A DNA stretch of 64,000 nt, taken from positions 348,911 to 412,910 of the forward strand of contig NZ_JABSNP010000001.1 in assembly GCF_013294115.1 (NCBI RefSeq), read 5' to 3'. Made by a program: the position numbers and the translations under genes. The stretch comes from Hymenobacter caeli. Its GTDB lineage: Bacteria; Bacteroidota; Bacteroidia; Cytophagales; Hymenobacteraceae. Below are positions 1 to 7,653 of this stretch, piece by piece; positions within the stretch are counted from its first letter, which is position 1, and each line of letters starts with the position of its first letter. The notes beneath the pieces are model-generated. The model had not been told where the DNA came from. It saw nothing but the letters and a program-made list of their open reading frames with translations, and made no database searches.

Positions 1-195
1 GCCCCGGATTTTATCGTGGGGCGCGGCCAGCTGCTTGGCCACGGCGAAAAACAGCGAGGCCCCCAGCACCCGCAGCGTCACGATGCCGAAGGGCTTCATG
101 TAGATGGGCATCAGGTCTTTGGCCAGGCTGTAGGTGCCCGCGTAGATGAGCGTGACCAGGAACAGGGCCGCGTGGACGCGGTATTGGTTTTTCAT
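1..195 (-). CDS. EamA/DMT-family transporter, N-terminal fragment
   Basis: The first 65 codons of a minus-strand gene run off the left edge of the window. The protein starts MKNQYRVHAALFLVTLIYAG and shows two hydrophobic stretches separated by a short polar segment containing SLAKDLMP and LRVLGASLFF. That pattern is typical of the first two helices of EamA (drug/metabolite transporter superfamily) inner-membrane permeases, including the conserved Arg in the second helix. The substrate cannot be inferred. It is divergent from rarA, with a palindromic repeat between the two. Only the N-terminus is visible, so the family call rests on about 20 percent of a usual 290-300 residue protein. Confidence 0.6.
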   Translation of the reverse strand, partial: MKNQYRVHAALFLVTLIYAGTYSLAKDLMPIYMKPFGIVTLRVLGASLFFAVAKQLAAPHDKIRG

Positions 196-210
196 GGGGG
201 AAGCGGGTGG

Positions 211-308
211 TAGCGCGAACTTTGTAGTTCGCGTTTTTGCGGTGCCTGAACCGGACGCTCCGGCAGCGGTTCGGCGGCGCAAAAACGCGAACTACAAAGT
301 TCGCGCTA
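211..308. repeat. nested palindromic repeat with 30-nt arms
   Basis: Bases 211-240 and 279-308 are perfect 30-nt reverse complements separated by 38 bases. Each arm also contains a smaller inverted repeat (CGAAC, 6-nt loop, GTTCG), so the element is a palindrome of palindromes. It lies between the divergent transporter fragment and rarA. It resembles REP/BIME-like dispersed elements. No transposase is nearby, so any mobilisation would be in trans. Confidence 0.75.
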
Positions 309-319
309 CAAACGCCCTC

Positions 320-1657
320 ATGTCCTCCCTCTTTCCCGACGACGAGCCCGCCGCCTTCGCCCCGCCGCCCGGCCCCACCGGGTACGACCCCGACGCGCCC
401 CTGGCCGAGCGCCGCCGCCCCCACCGCCTGGCCGACTACGCCGGCCAGCCCCACCTGCTGGGGCCCCAGGGCGTGCTCACGCGCTACCTGGCCAGTGGCC
501 GCCTGCCCAGCCTGCTGCTGTGGGGCCCCCCGGGCGTGGGCAAAACCACCCTGGCCCTGCTGCTGGCCAGCGCGTTGAAGCAGCCCTTCGCGGCCCTCAG
601 CGCCATCAACGCCGGGGTGAAAGACGTGCGCGAGGTCATCGAGCGGGCCAAGCGGCAGCGCGGTACGGTGCTGTTCATCGACGAGATTCACCGCTTCAGC
701 AAGGCGCAGCAGGACGCGCTGCTGGGGGCCGTGGAAAACGGCACGATTACCCTGATTGGAGCCACCACCGAAAACCCGTCGTTCGAGGTGATTCCGGCCC
801 TGCTCTCGCGCTGCCAGGTGTACGTGCTGGAGCCGCTGGGGCCCGATACGCTGCGCGGCATCGTGGCCAAGGCCCTGGCCGAAGACCCGGCGCTCAGCCA
901 AATCAAGGTCAGGCTGAAGGAAGACCACGCCCTGCTGGCCCTGAGCGGCGGCGACGCCCGCAAGCTGCTCAACCTGCTCGAAATAGTGGTGCAAAGCACG
1001 CCGCCCGACAAAAAGGGCCTCGTCACCGTCACCGATGCCGGGGTGCAGCAGGTGGCCCAGCGGCCCCTGGCCCGCTACGACAAGGGCGGCGAAATGCACT
1101 ACGACGTGATTTCGGCCTTCATCAAAAGCATCCGCGGCTCCGACCCCAACGCCGCGCTCTACTACCTGGCCGTGATGCTGGAGGGCGGCGAGGACGTGAA
1201 GTTCATTGCCCGGCGGATGCTCATTCTGGCCTCCGAAGACATCGGCAACGCCAACCCCAACGCCCTGTTGCTGGCCACGAGCTGCTTCCAGGCCTGCACC
1301 GTCATCGGCCTGCCCGAGTCGGACCTGATTCTCAGCCAAACGGTTATCTACCTGGCCACGTCGGAGAAGAGCAACGCCGCCTACACGGCCATCCGGGCGG
1401 CGCAGGCCGAGGTGCGGGCCCGGGGCGTGCACCCCGTGCCGGTGCCGCTGCGCAACGCGCCCACGCGCCTGCTCAAGCAGCTCGGCTACGGCCAGGAATA
1501 CGAGTACTCGCACAACGGCGCGGGCAACTTCGCGGCCCAGGAGTTTCTGCCCGACGCCCTCCGCGGCACCGCCTACTACGAGCCGGGCCAGAACGCCGCC
1601 GAGCAGCGCCTCCGCGAGAAGCTGCGCGGCTGGTGGGGCGAGAAGTACGGCTACTGA
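320..1657 (+). CDS. rarA: Replication-associated recombination protein RarA (MgsA), AAA+ ATPase
   Basis: A 445-residue clamp-loader-like AAA+ ATPase that acts at stalled replication forks. The Walker A GPPGVGKTT, Walker B VLFIDEIHRF and sensor 1 GATTENPS motifs occur in the expected order. These are followed by the RarA-specific RGSDPNAALYYLA segment and the C-terminal oligomerisation region (SEDIGNANP, YLATSEKSNAAY). The length matches the family (about 420-450). ATG 320 is chosen because it gives the usual short N-terminal tail before the AAA core. The frame stays open further upstream to 146, but only through the palindromic repeat at 211-308. No operon partner is visible; sppA follows after about 120 bases. 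Confidence 0.95.
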   Translation: MSSLFPDDEPAAFAPPPGPTGYDPDAPLAERRRPHRLADYAGQPHLLGPQGVLTRYLASGRLPSLLLWGPPGVGKTTLALLLASALKQPFAALSAINAGVKDVREVIERAKRQRGTVLFIDEIHRFSKAQQDALLGAVENGTITLIGATTENPSFEVIPALLSRCQVYVLEPLGPDTLRGIVAKALAEDPALSQIKVRLKEDHALLALSGGDARKLLNLLEIVVQSTPPDKKGLVTVTDAGVQQVAQRPLARYDKGGEMHYDVISAFIKSIRGSDPNAALYYLAVMLEGGEDVKFIARRMLILASEDIGNANPNALLLATSCFQACTVIGLPESDLILSQTVIYLATSEKSNAAYTAIRAAQAEVRARGVHPVPVPLRNAPTRLLKQLGYGQEYEYSHNGAGNFAAQEFLPDALRGTAYYEPGQNAAEQRLREKLRGWWGEKYGY

Positions 1658-1780
1658 CGCGCGCTTGTAACGCAACGGCGGCGGCGGCTATAAACCAAAT
1701 CGAACCACCCATTTGGGGCCGCGCGTTGGCTTTGGCAGGACCGGCCTACTTTTACTTTGTTTAAAAACCATCTTACCCGT

Positions 1781-3559
1781 ATGCGGCAGTTTCTCAAATT
1801 TACCTTGGCCACTTTGGTGGGGCTGGTATTGTTTTTCGGCCTGAGCCTCGCGGTGCTGGCCATCGTTGCGACGGCGGCCAGCGACGGCGGCCAACACAAA
1901 AACGTTGCCGCCAACTCGGTGCTGGAGCTGAAGCTGAACGAGCCCCTGACCGAGCGCGGCCAGGCCACCGACTTCAACCCGCTGGGCGGCCGGCAGTCGT
2001 CCACGGGCCTGGTGGCGCTGAAGGAGGCCATTGGCCGGGCCAAAACCGACGGCGACATCAAGGGCATCCTGCTGAACCTGGACGTGGTGCAGGGCGGCAT
2101 GGCCTCGTTGGAAGAAGTGCGCGACGGGCTGCTCGACTTCAAGAAGTCGGGCAAATTCGTGGTGGCCTACCACGAAACGGCCTCCGAGAAGAGCTACTAC
2201 CTGGCGTCGGTGGCCGACGAGATTTACCTGCACCCGCAGGGCCTGCTGGAATTCAACGGGTTGAGTTCGGAAGTGATGTTCTACAAGCGGCTGTTCGAGA
2301 AGGCGGGCATCCAGCCCTACATCTTCCGGGTGGGCTCGTTCAAGAGCGCCGTGGAGCCGTTTTTCCGCGAGAACTTCTCCGACTCGGCCCGCTTGCAGAC
2401 GGTTTCGTACCTGCGCTCGCTCAACGACCACATGATTGACCAGGTGGCCGCGGCGCGGGGCATTGCGCCGGCCCGGCTGCACGTCATCTCCGACTCGATG
2501 CTGGTGCACGACGCCGCCGACGCCCTGCGCCTGAAGCTGGTGACCCGGCTGGGCTACTTCGACGAAGTGCAGGATTACCTGCGCGGCAAGTTGGGCGTGG
2601 CCAAGGATAAAAAGCCCAACCTGGTGAGCTTGGGCGACTACACTGACAACGACCAGGCCGACGAGAAAGAGGGCAAAACCAGCGGCAACCGCATCGCCGT
2701 TATCTACGCCGAGGGCGACATCGTGACCGGCAAGGGCTCGGACGACAACATCGGCAGCACCAAGTTTGCCGAAGCCATCCGCAAGGCCCGGCTCGACGAC
2801 AAGGTGAAGGCCGTGGTGCTGCGCGTGAACTCGCCGGGCGGCTCGTCGCTGGCCTCGGACGTAATTTACCGCGAGGTGCTGCTGACCAAAAAGGTGAAGC
2901 CGATTATCGCCAGCATGAGCGACGTGGCGGCGTCGGGCGGCTACTACATCGCCATGGCCTGCGACACCATTGTGGCCCACCCGAACTCGATTACGGGCTC
3001 CATCGGCGTGTTTGGGGTGCTGCCCAACATCCAGCCGCTGCTGGCCGACAAGCTCGGCATCACGGTGGACCGCGTGACGACGGGCAAGTTCTCGGACCTG
3101 CCCACCATCACCCGGGCCCTGTCGGACTACGAGAAAAAAACCTTGCAGCACAGCGTGGACCTGATTTACGCCGACTTCACGAGCAAGGCCGCCCTGGGCC
3201 GCCACATGCCCGTGGAGCGCCTGCGCCGCCTGGCCTCGGGCCGCGTGTGGAGCGGCGCCGAAGCCAAAGCCAACGGCCTCGTGGACGTGCTCGGCTCGTA
3301 CGACGACGCCCTGAAAATCGCCGCCGCCCGCGCCCACCTCAAAGCCGACGACTACAACGTGCAGCGCCTGCCGCGCCGCAAGTCGGGCGTGGAGGCGTTT
3401 CTGGCCCGCTTTATCAGCGACGACGACGACGAAGCCAAGGTGCAGGCGGCCCTCAAAACCAAGCTGGGGCCCCTGTACCCCGCCTATGCCCAGTACCAGC
3501 GGCTACTGACGATGCGCGGCGTGCAGGCGCGGCTGCCGTACGAGATTGAGATTAAGTAG
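1781..3559 (+). CDS. sppA: Signal peptide peptidase SppA, 67K type
   Basis: A 592-residue membrane-bound Ser/Lys protease that degrades cleaved signal peptides. The first about 35 residues form one hydrophobic anchor. The protein has the duplicated ClpP-like fold of the long SppA type. The general-base Lys188 lies in VGSFKSAVEPF in the N-terminal repeat, and the nucleophile Ser385 in AASGGYY in the C-terminal repeat, followed by the conserved TGSIGVFG. Both match the E. coli catalytic pair. ATG 1781 is preferred over TTG 1757 because it begins directly at the Arg-Lys-flanked anchor. A strong hairpin follows the stop codon, so it is probably transcribed alone. Confidence 0.95.
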   Translation: MRQFLKFTLATLVGLVLFFGLSLAVLAIVATAASDGGQHKNVAANSVLELKLNEPLTERGQATDFNPLGGRQSSTGLVALKEAIGRAKTDGDIKGILLNLDVVQGGMASLEEVRDGLLDFKKSGKFVVAYHETASEKSYYLASVADEIYLHPQGLLEFNGLSSEVMFYKRLFEKAGIQPYIFRVGSFKSAVEPFFRENFSDSARLQTVSYLRSLNDHMIDQVAAARGIAPARLHVISDSMLVHDAADALRLKLVTRLGYFDEVQDYLRGKLGVAKDKKPNLVSLGDYTDNDQADEKEGKTSGNRIAVIYAEGDIVTGKGSDDNIGSTKFAEAIRKARLDDKVKAVVLRVNSPGGSSLASDVIYREVLLTKKVKPIIASMSDVAASGGYYIAMACDTIVAHPNSITGSIGVFGVLPNIQPLLADKLGITVDRVTTGKFSDLPTITRALSDYEKKTLQHSVDLIYADFTSKAALGRHMPVERLRRLASGRVWSGAEAKANGLVDVLGSYDDALKIAAARAHLKADDYNVQRLPRRKSGVEAFLARFISDDDDEAKVQAALKTKLGPLYPAYAQYQRLLTMRGVQARLPYEIEIK

Positions 3560-3565
3560 CTTTTG

Positions 3566-3651
3566 TTGGTCATTCCGACCGCAGGGAGGAATCTGGGCGA
3601 ACGGTTAACCAGCCGTTCGCCCAGATTCCTCCCTGCGGTCGGAATGACCAA
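3566..3651. repeat. long inverted repeat with perfect 39-nt arms
   Basis: Bases 3566-3604 and 3613-3651 are perfect reverse complements with an 8-nt loop. The hairpin fills almost the whole gap between sppA and the M1 peptidase. There is no T-tract after it, so it is more like a dispersed palindromic repeat than a simple terminator, though it could stall transcription or stabilise the sppA mRNA. Confidence 0.8.
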
Positions 3652-3678
3652 CGTTTCACGTAAACCATCGAATTACCA

Positions 3679-5553
3679 ATGCGTCGTTTCCTCGTTTCCG
3701 GCTTGCTAATGGCCTTCTGCTCGCTGGCCGCCCGCGCCCAGGCCCTGTACCAGCCGCGCGACATCAAGCAGGCGTTTCAAAAAGGCACCCGGGCCGCCGA
3801 CGGCCGTCCGGGGCCCAAGTACTGGCAGAATACGGCCCGCTACGACATTACGGTGCAGGCCGCGCCGCCGGCGCGCGACATCCGGGGCCGCGAGAAAATT
3901 ACCTATTTTAACCACAGCCCCGACACGCTCAAGAGCCTCGTCATCCGGCTGATTCAGAACATTCACCAGCCCGGCGCATCGCGCGAGGGCGACGCCGCGC
4001 CCGCCTACCTTACCGAAGGCGTGACGATTGACTCGTTCGCCGTGGCGGGGCAGGCGCGGCTCTTCACCGGCCAGGGCCCCGCCACCTGGAAAACCGTGCG
4101 CCTGGCCAAGCCGCTGGCCCCGCACGATTCGGTGCGGCTGGCCTTTGCCTGGCACTTCCCGATTTCGCTGGAAAGCGGCCGGGAGGGGATGATCGACAAA
4201 ACCACGTTTTTCCTGGCCTACTTCTACCCGCGCATCTCGGTGTACGACGACTACAACGGCTGGGACCGGCTGAACTTCGTGGACAGCAAGGAGTTCTACA
4301 ACGATTTCAACGACTACACCTTACGGGTGCAGGTGCCGGCCAACTACCTCGTGTGGGCCACCGGCACGCTGCAAAACCCCCGGCAGGTGCTCCAGCCCGC
4401 CTACGCCAAGCAGCTGGCCAAGTCCATGACCAGCGACGCGGTGCTGCACGTGGCCACGGCCGCCGATTTGACCAAGAAAAACATCACCGCCCCGGGCCCC
4501 CAGAATACCTGGGTGTGGACGGCCAAGGACATTTCGGATGTGACCGTGGGCCTGAGCGACCACTACGTGTGGGACGCCGCCAGCGTGGTGGTGGACCCCG
4601 CCACCAAGCGCCGCGCCAGCGTGCAGGCCGCCTTTGCCGACTCGACGGCCGACTTTCACGCGGCGGTGAAAAACGGGCAGAATTCGCTCGGCTGGTTTTC
4701 GCGCAACTTGCCCGGCGTGCCGTACCCGTTCCCGAAAATGACGGTGTTTCAGGGCTTTGCCGACATGGAGTACCCGATGATGGTGAACGACAGCCCCGAG
4801 AAGGACCTGACGTTTGCGCAGCTGGTGGAGGACCACGAAATTGCCCACACGTACTTCCCGTTCTACATGGGCATCAACGAGAGCCGCTACGCCTTCATGG
4901 ACGAGGGCTGGGCCACCACGTTTGAGCTGCTGATTGGGCGCGTGGAAAACGGGGCCGCCAAGGCCGACGAGTTTTACAAGAAATTCCGGGTGAACCGCTG
5001 GATTCACGACCCGGCCACGGCCGAGGACTTGCCCATCATCACGCCCAGCAGCGAGCTGCGGGCCGGCTACGGCAATAATTCCTACGGCAAGGCGTCACTG
5101 AGCTACCTGGCTCTGCAGGACATGCTGGGCGAGGAATTGTTCAAGAAAAGCCTGCACGAGTACATGGCCCGCTGGCACGGCAAGCACCCCATTCCGTGGG
5201 ACTACTTCAACTCGATGAGCAGCGCCGCGGGCCAGGATTTGAACTGGTTTTTCAACAACTGGTTCTTCACCAACAACTACATCGACCTGGCCCTCGACCC
5301 GGTGACGGCCACCGCCCAGGGCCCCGCCGTGGCGGTGCGCAACGTGGGCGGCTTCGCCGTGCCCGTGAACCTGAAGGTGACCTACGCCGACGGCACCACG
5401 GCCGCCGTGCACCAGTCGCCGGCCGTGTGGCAGGCCAACGAGCAGCGGGCCACTATTGCCCTGCCCGGTGCGAAAGCCATCAAAACGGTGGAATTGGTGA
5501 ACGGCATCTACATGGACGCCGACGAGTCGAACGACCGCCTGACGGTAAAATAA
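3679..5553 (+). CDS. M1 family (aminopeptidase N-like) metallopeptidase, secreted
   Basis: A 624-residue exported zinc peptidase. A signal peptide of about 20 residues ends at ARAQA. The gluzincin site is His386-Glu387-Ile-Ala-His390, with the third zinc ligand Glu409 exactly 18 residues later (MDEGWAT). The sequence GFADMEYP about 30 residues upstream takes the place of the family GAMEN exopeptidase motif. The N-terminal beta domain and the C-terminal region are shorter than in E. coli PepN. It probably trims peptides in the periplasm or at the surface. It stands between two long inverted repeats, so it is likely monocistronic. HEIAH is a permitted HExxH variant. Confidence 0.9.
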   Translation: MRRFLVSGLLMAFCSLAARAQALYQPRDIKQAFQKGTRAADGRPGPKYWQNTARYDITVQAAPPARDIRGREKITYFNHSPDTLKSLVIRLIQNIHQPGASREGDAAPAYLTEGVTIDSFAVAGQARLFTGQGPATWKTVRLAKPLAPHDSVRLAFAWHFPISLESGREGMIDKTTFFLAYFYPRISVYDDYNGWDRLNFVDSKEFYNDFNDYTLRVQVPANYLVWATGTLQNPRQVLQPAYAKQLAKSMTSDAVLHVATAADLTKKNITAPGPQNTWVWTAKDISDVTVGLSDHYVWDAASVVVDPATKRRASVQAAFADSTADFHAAVKNGQNSLGWFSRNLPGVPYPFPKMTVFQGFADMEYPMMVNDSPEKDLTFAQLVEDHEIAHTYFPFYMGINESRYAFMDEGWATTFELLIGRVENGAAKADEFYKKFRVNRWIHDPATAEDLPIITPSSELRAGYGNNSYGKASLSYLALQDMLGEELFKKSLHEYMARWHGKHPIPWDYFNSMSSAAGQDLNWFFNNWFFTNNYIDLALDPVTATAQGPAVAVRNVGGFAVPVNLKVTYADGTTAAVHQSPAVWQANEQRATIALPGAKAIKTVELVNGIYMDADESNDRLTVK

Positions 5554-5685
5554 TTGGCGGTGGTCTACTACGGGGTGGTCCGGCGACTTTTTTTGTCGTC
5601 GGGCCACTCTGACAATACCCCGAAGCCACTGTTCTTTCGTCAGAGTGGCAATTCGCCGGACCACCTCGTTTCAGACCACCGCCAA
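5554..5685. repeat. three-part nested inverted repeat
   Basis: Three pairs of complementary blocks nest concentrically. They are 5554-5566 with 5673-5685, 5574-5586 with 5653-5665, and 5603-5613 with 5639-5649. The outer pair begins directly after the peptidase stop codon and ends 11 bases before the next gene. The folded form would be a long interrupted hairpin. The compensated blocks separated by unpaired spacers suggest an RNA or DNA structure kept by pairing rather than a fresh duplication. Confidence 0.75.
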
Positions 5686-5696
5686 ATAATTATAGT

Positions 5697-6542
5697 ATGA
5701 ATTTCATTGATTCGGGTACCGCGCTGCGGGCCCTGCACGAAGCCGCCGATTACATCCGTCAGCACAGCGGCAATTTTCAACCCGAAACCGGCATCATCCT
5801 CGGCACCGGCCTGGGGGCCCTGGTGAACGACGTGGCAATCGAGCACAGCCTTGACTATGCCGACATTCCGCACTTCCCGCTTTCCACCGTCGAGAGCCAC
5901 GCCGGGCGGCTGGTGCTGGGCACGCTGGGCGGCAAGCGCGTGGCCGTGCTGCAAGGCCGGTTCCACTACTACGAGGGCTACAGCATGGCCCAGGTGGTGT
6001 TTCCGGTGCGGGTGCTGAAGCTGCTGGGCATCGGGCAGCTGCTGGTGAGCAACGCGGCGGGCGGCCTGCACCCGGATTTTCAGCTGGCCGACATCATGCT
6101 GATTGACGACCACATCAACCTCCAGCCCACCAACCCGCTGGTGGGCCCCAACCTGGACGAGCTGGGGCCCCGCTTCCCCGACATGTTCGCGCCCTACGAC
6201 GCCGGCCTGCTGGCCCGGGCCGAGGCGGCGGCCCAGGCCCTCGGCCAGGGCCCCACCACCCGCCGCGGCGTGTACGCGGCCTTGCCGGGGCCCATGCTCG
6301 AAACCCCCGCCGAGTACCGCTACCTGCGCACCATCGGGGCCGATGCCGTGGGCATGAGCACGGTGCCCGAAGTCATCGCCGCCCGCCACCTGGGCCTGCC
6401 GGTGCTGGCCGCCTCGGTCATCACCGACCTGTGCGCCCCCGGCCACCTCAAGCCGGTGGTGCTGGCCGACATCTTCGCCGCCGCCGCCCAGGCCGAACCG
6501 CGCCTCACGGCCCTGCTAAAGGCCGTGGTAGCGGGGCTGTAA
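5697..6542 (+). CDS. punA: Purine-nucleoside phosphorylase, trimeric (class I) type
   Basis: A 281-residue cytosolic enzyme that splits inosine and guanosine (and deoxy forms) with phosphate, for purine salvage. Family motifs appear in order: phosphate loop GTGLG, ESHAGR with His68, QGRFHYYEGY, NAAGGL, the substrate-site segment LPGPMLETPAE, and GADAVGMSTVPE. The length is usual for trimeric PNPs. ATG 5697 fits, 11 bases after the inverted repeat. A bidirectional terminator follows and the next gene is convergent. The GMSTVPE segment places it with the PNP/MTAP superfamily; the Glu and Asn pattern favours PNP over methylthioadenosine phosphorylase. Confidence 0.93.
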   Translation: MNFIDSGTALRALHEAADYIRQHSGNFQPETGIILGTGLGALVNDVAIEHSLDYADIPHFPLSTVESHAGRLVLGTLGGKRVAVLQGRFHYYEGYSMAQVVFPVRVLKLLGIGQLLVSNAAGGLHPDFQLADIMLIDDHINLQPTNPLVGPNLDELGPRFPDMFAPYDAGLLARAEAAAQALGQGPTTRRGVYAALPGPMLETPAEYRYLRTIGADAVGMSTVPEVIAARHLGLPVLAASVITDLCAPGHLKPVVLADIFAAAAQAEPRLTALLKAVVAGL

Positions 6543-6576
6543 ATATGGGCTTTAGGGTTTCTTGGAAAAACAAATA

Positions 6577-6610
6577 AAAAGGCGGCCCTGCTAAGCAGGG
6601 CCGCCTTTTC
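6577..6610. terminator. bidirectional intrinsic terminator
   Basis: A GC-rich stem (ggcggccctgc paired with gcagggccgcc, TAA loop) is flanked by an A-run on the left and a T-run on the right. It therefore works in both directions. It separates the convergent purine nucleoside phosphorylase and DUF4249 genes. Confidence 0.9.
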
Positions 6611-6629
6611 TGGTATATTTTGGAATTGG

Positions 6630-7463
6630 TTACTTCGACAAAAACACCGTTTTGCGGGTGTAGTTCAGCACCGTGAACACGCCGATGCCGCCCTGCACGG
6701 TGCTGTAGATGGCCGAGGGCTGGCCGAACGGGTTGCCGTTGGCGTTGCGGGCGTCGGTGACGGACTGGCGGAAGCGGTAAAAGGCGGGGTCGAGGTGGTA
6801 GAGGGTGGCCGTGACGGTGTCGCCGGGCAGGAAGCGGTAGCTGGTGCCCAGCGTCACGGGCTGCCCGTTGAGCAGGCGGTCCTGGATGGTCAGGTCCACT
6901 TCGGGGCTGCTGTAGATGCGCAGGCCTTTGTGCAGTTGCAGGCGGTAGTCGTCGTCGGCCGTGGCCGGGTCTTTGAAGTAGGTGAGGAAGTAGGCTTTGC
7001 GGGTGGCGTTGGGCGCGTCGTTGAACTTGTAGGCCGTCGAGTCGATGGGCACCGTGGCGGGCATGGTGGCCGTGCCGGTCACGTGGCGGCCCTTGGTGTC
7101 CAGGGCGTCGAGGCCGAAGGTATCGCCGGGCTTGGCCACCAGCGGGGCGCGGCCGATGTGGGTGTAAAACTTTTGGGTGAGGGGATCCTGGCCCGGCTTG
7201 TAGTACAGCGGCACCAGCGTGCCGTCGGGCATCGAGAGGTTCACCGTTACGTCGGTGGGCACGGTGGGGGCCACCGCCGAGAGGTAGGTCTGCGACTCCG
7301 TGACGGCGAGGCTGGGCACCACGCCGGGCTCGAGGTAGCACTCCACCACCAGCTGCGAATCGTAGGCGGGCAGCGGCACGTTGAGGTCGTTCGAGAACTT
7401 GCCGCAGCCGGCCAGGACCAGGGCCCCCACGGCGGCGAAATAACGAAAAGGAAGCAGCTTCAT
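6630..7463 (-). CDS. DUF4249 lipoprotein, TonB-receptor partner
   Basis: A 277-residue predicted outer-membrane lipoprotein. The signal peptide ends in the lipobox LAGC with acceptor Cys20. The rest is beta-rich, with the DUF4249 signature VVECYLEPG near residue 40 and repeated LVPLYY and YRLQLHKG segments. In Bacteroidota, DUF4249 genes usually sit directly downstream of a TonB-dependent receptor with an N-terminal carboxypeptidase-like domain, as here. By analogy with SusC/SusD pairs it is presumed, without direct proof, to be the receptor's surface-exposed substrate-binding partner. It is shorter than many members (about 280-400 residues). Confidence 0.85.
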   Translation of the reverse strand: MKLLPFRYFAAVGALVLAGCGKFSNDLNVPLPAYDSQLVVECYLEPGVVPSLAVTESQTYLSAVAPTVPTDVTVNLSMPDGTLVPLYYKPGQDPLTQKFYTHIGRAPLVAKPGDTFGLDALDTKGRHVTGTATMPATVPIDSTAYKFNDAPNATRKAYFLTYFKDPATADDDYRLQLHKGLRIYSSPEVDLTIQDRLLNGQPVTLGTSYRFLPGDTVTATLYHLDPAFYRFRQSVTDARNANGNPFGQPSAIYSTVQGGIGVFTVLNYTRKTVFLSK

Positions 7464-7491
7464 AACAGATAGGTAATTGGCTAATGCGGCG

Positions 7492-7613
7492 CGGGCTGCC
7501 GGCTTTTCACCGGCTGCCCGCTAATCGTTGAATCGTTGGAATCGCTGAATCGTGCTAGTTGCGCTAAGGGGCCCCAGCGATTACCGGGTAGCCGGCGAAA
7601 AGCCGGCAGCCCG
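7492..7613. repeat. inverted repeat between receptor and DUF4249 genes
   Basis: Near-complementary arms at 7492-7520 and 7584-7613, each itself hairpin-forming around gccggc...gccgg, lie within the 190-base gap of a presumed two-gene operon. The spacer contains short repeats of aatcg. The element could act as a partial terminator or an mRNA stability boundary between the receptor and its partner. Confidence 0.65.
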
Positions 7614-7653
7614 GGGCCGTCCCCAAAATCCGCGCAATCCGATAAGTCCGTGG

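Noticed and set aside
11..1675. 554-codon minus-strand open frame opposite rarA
   Set aside because: It is the antisense of a clear AAA+ ATPase gene in GC-rich DNA, has no domain-like sequence, and also crosses the palindromic repeat.
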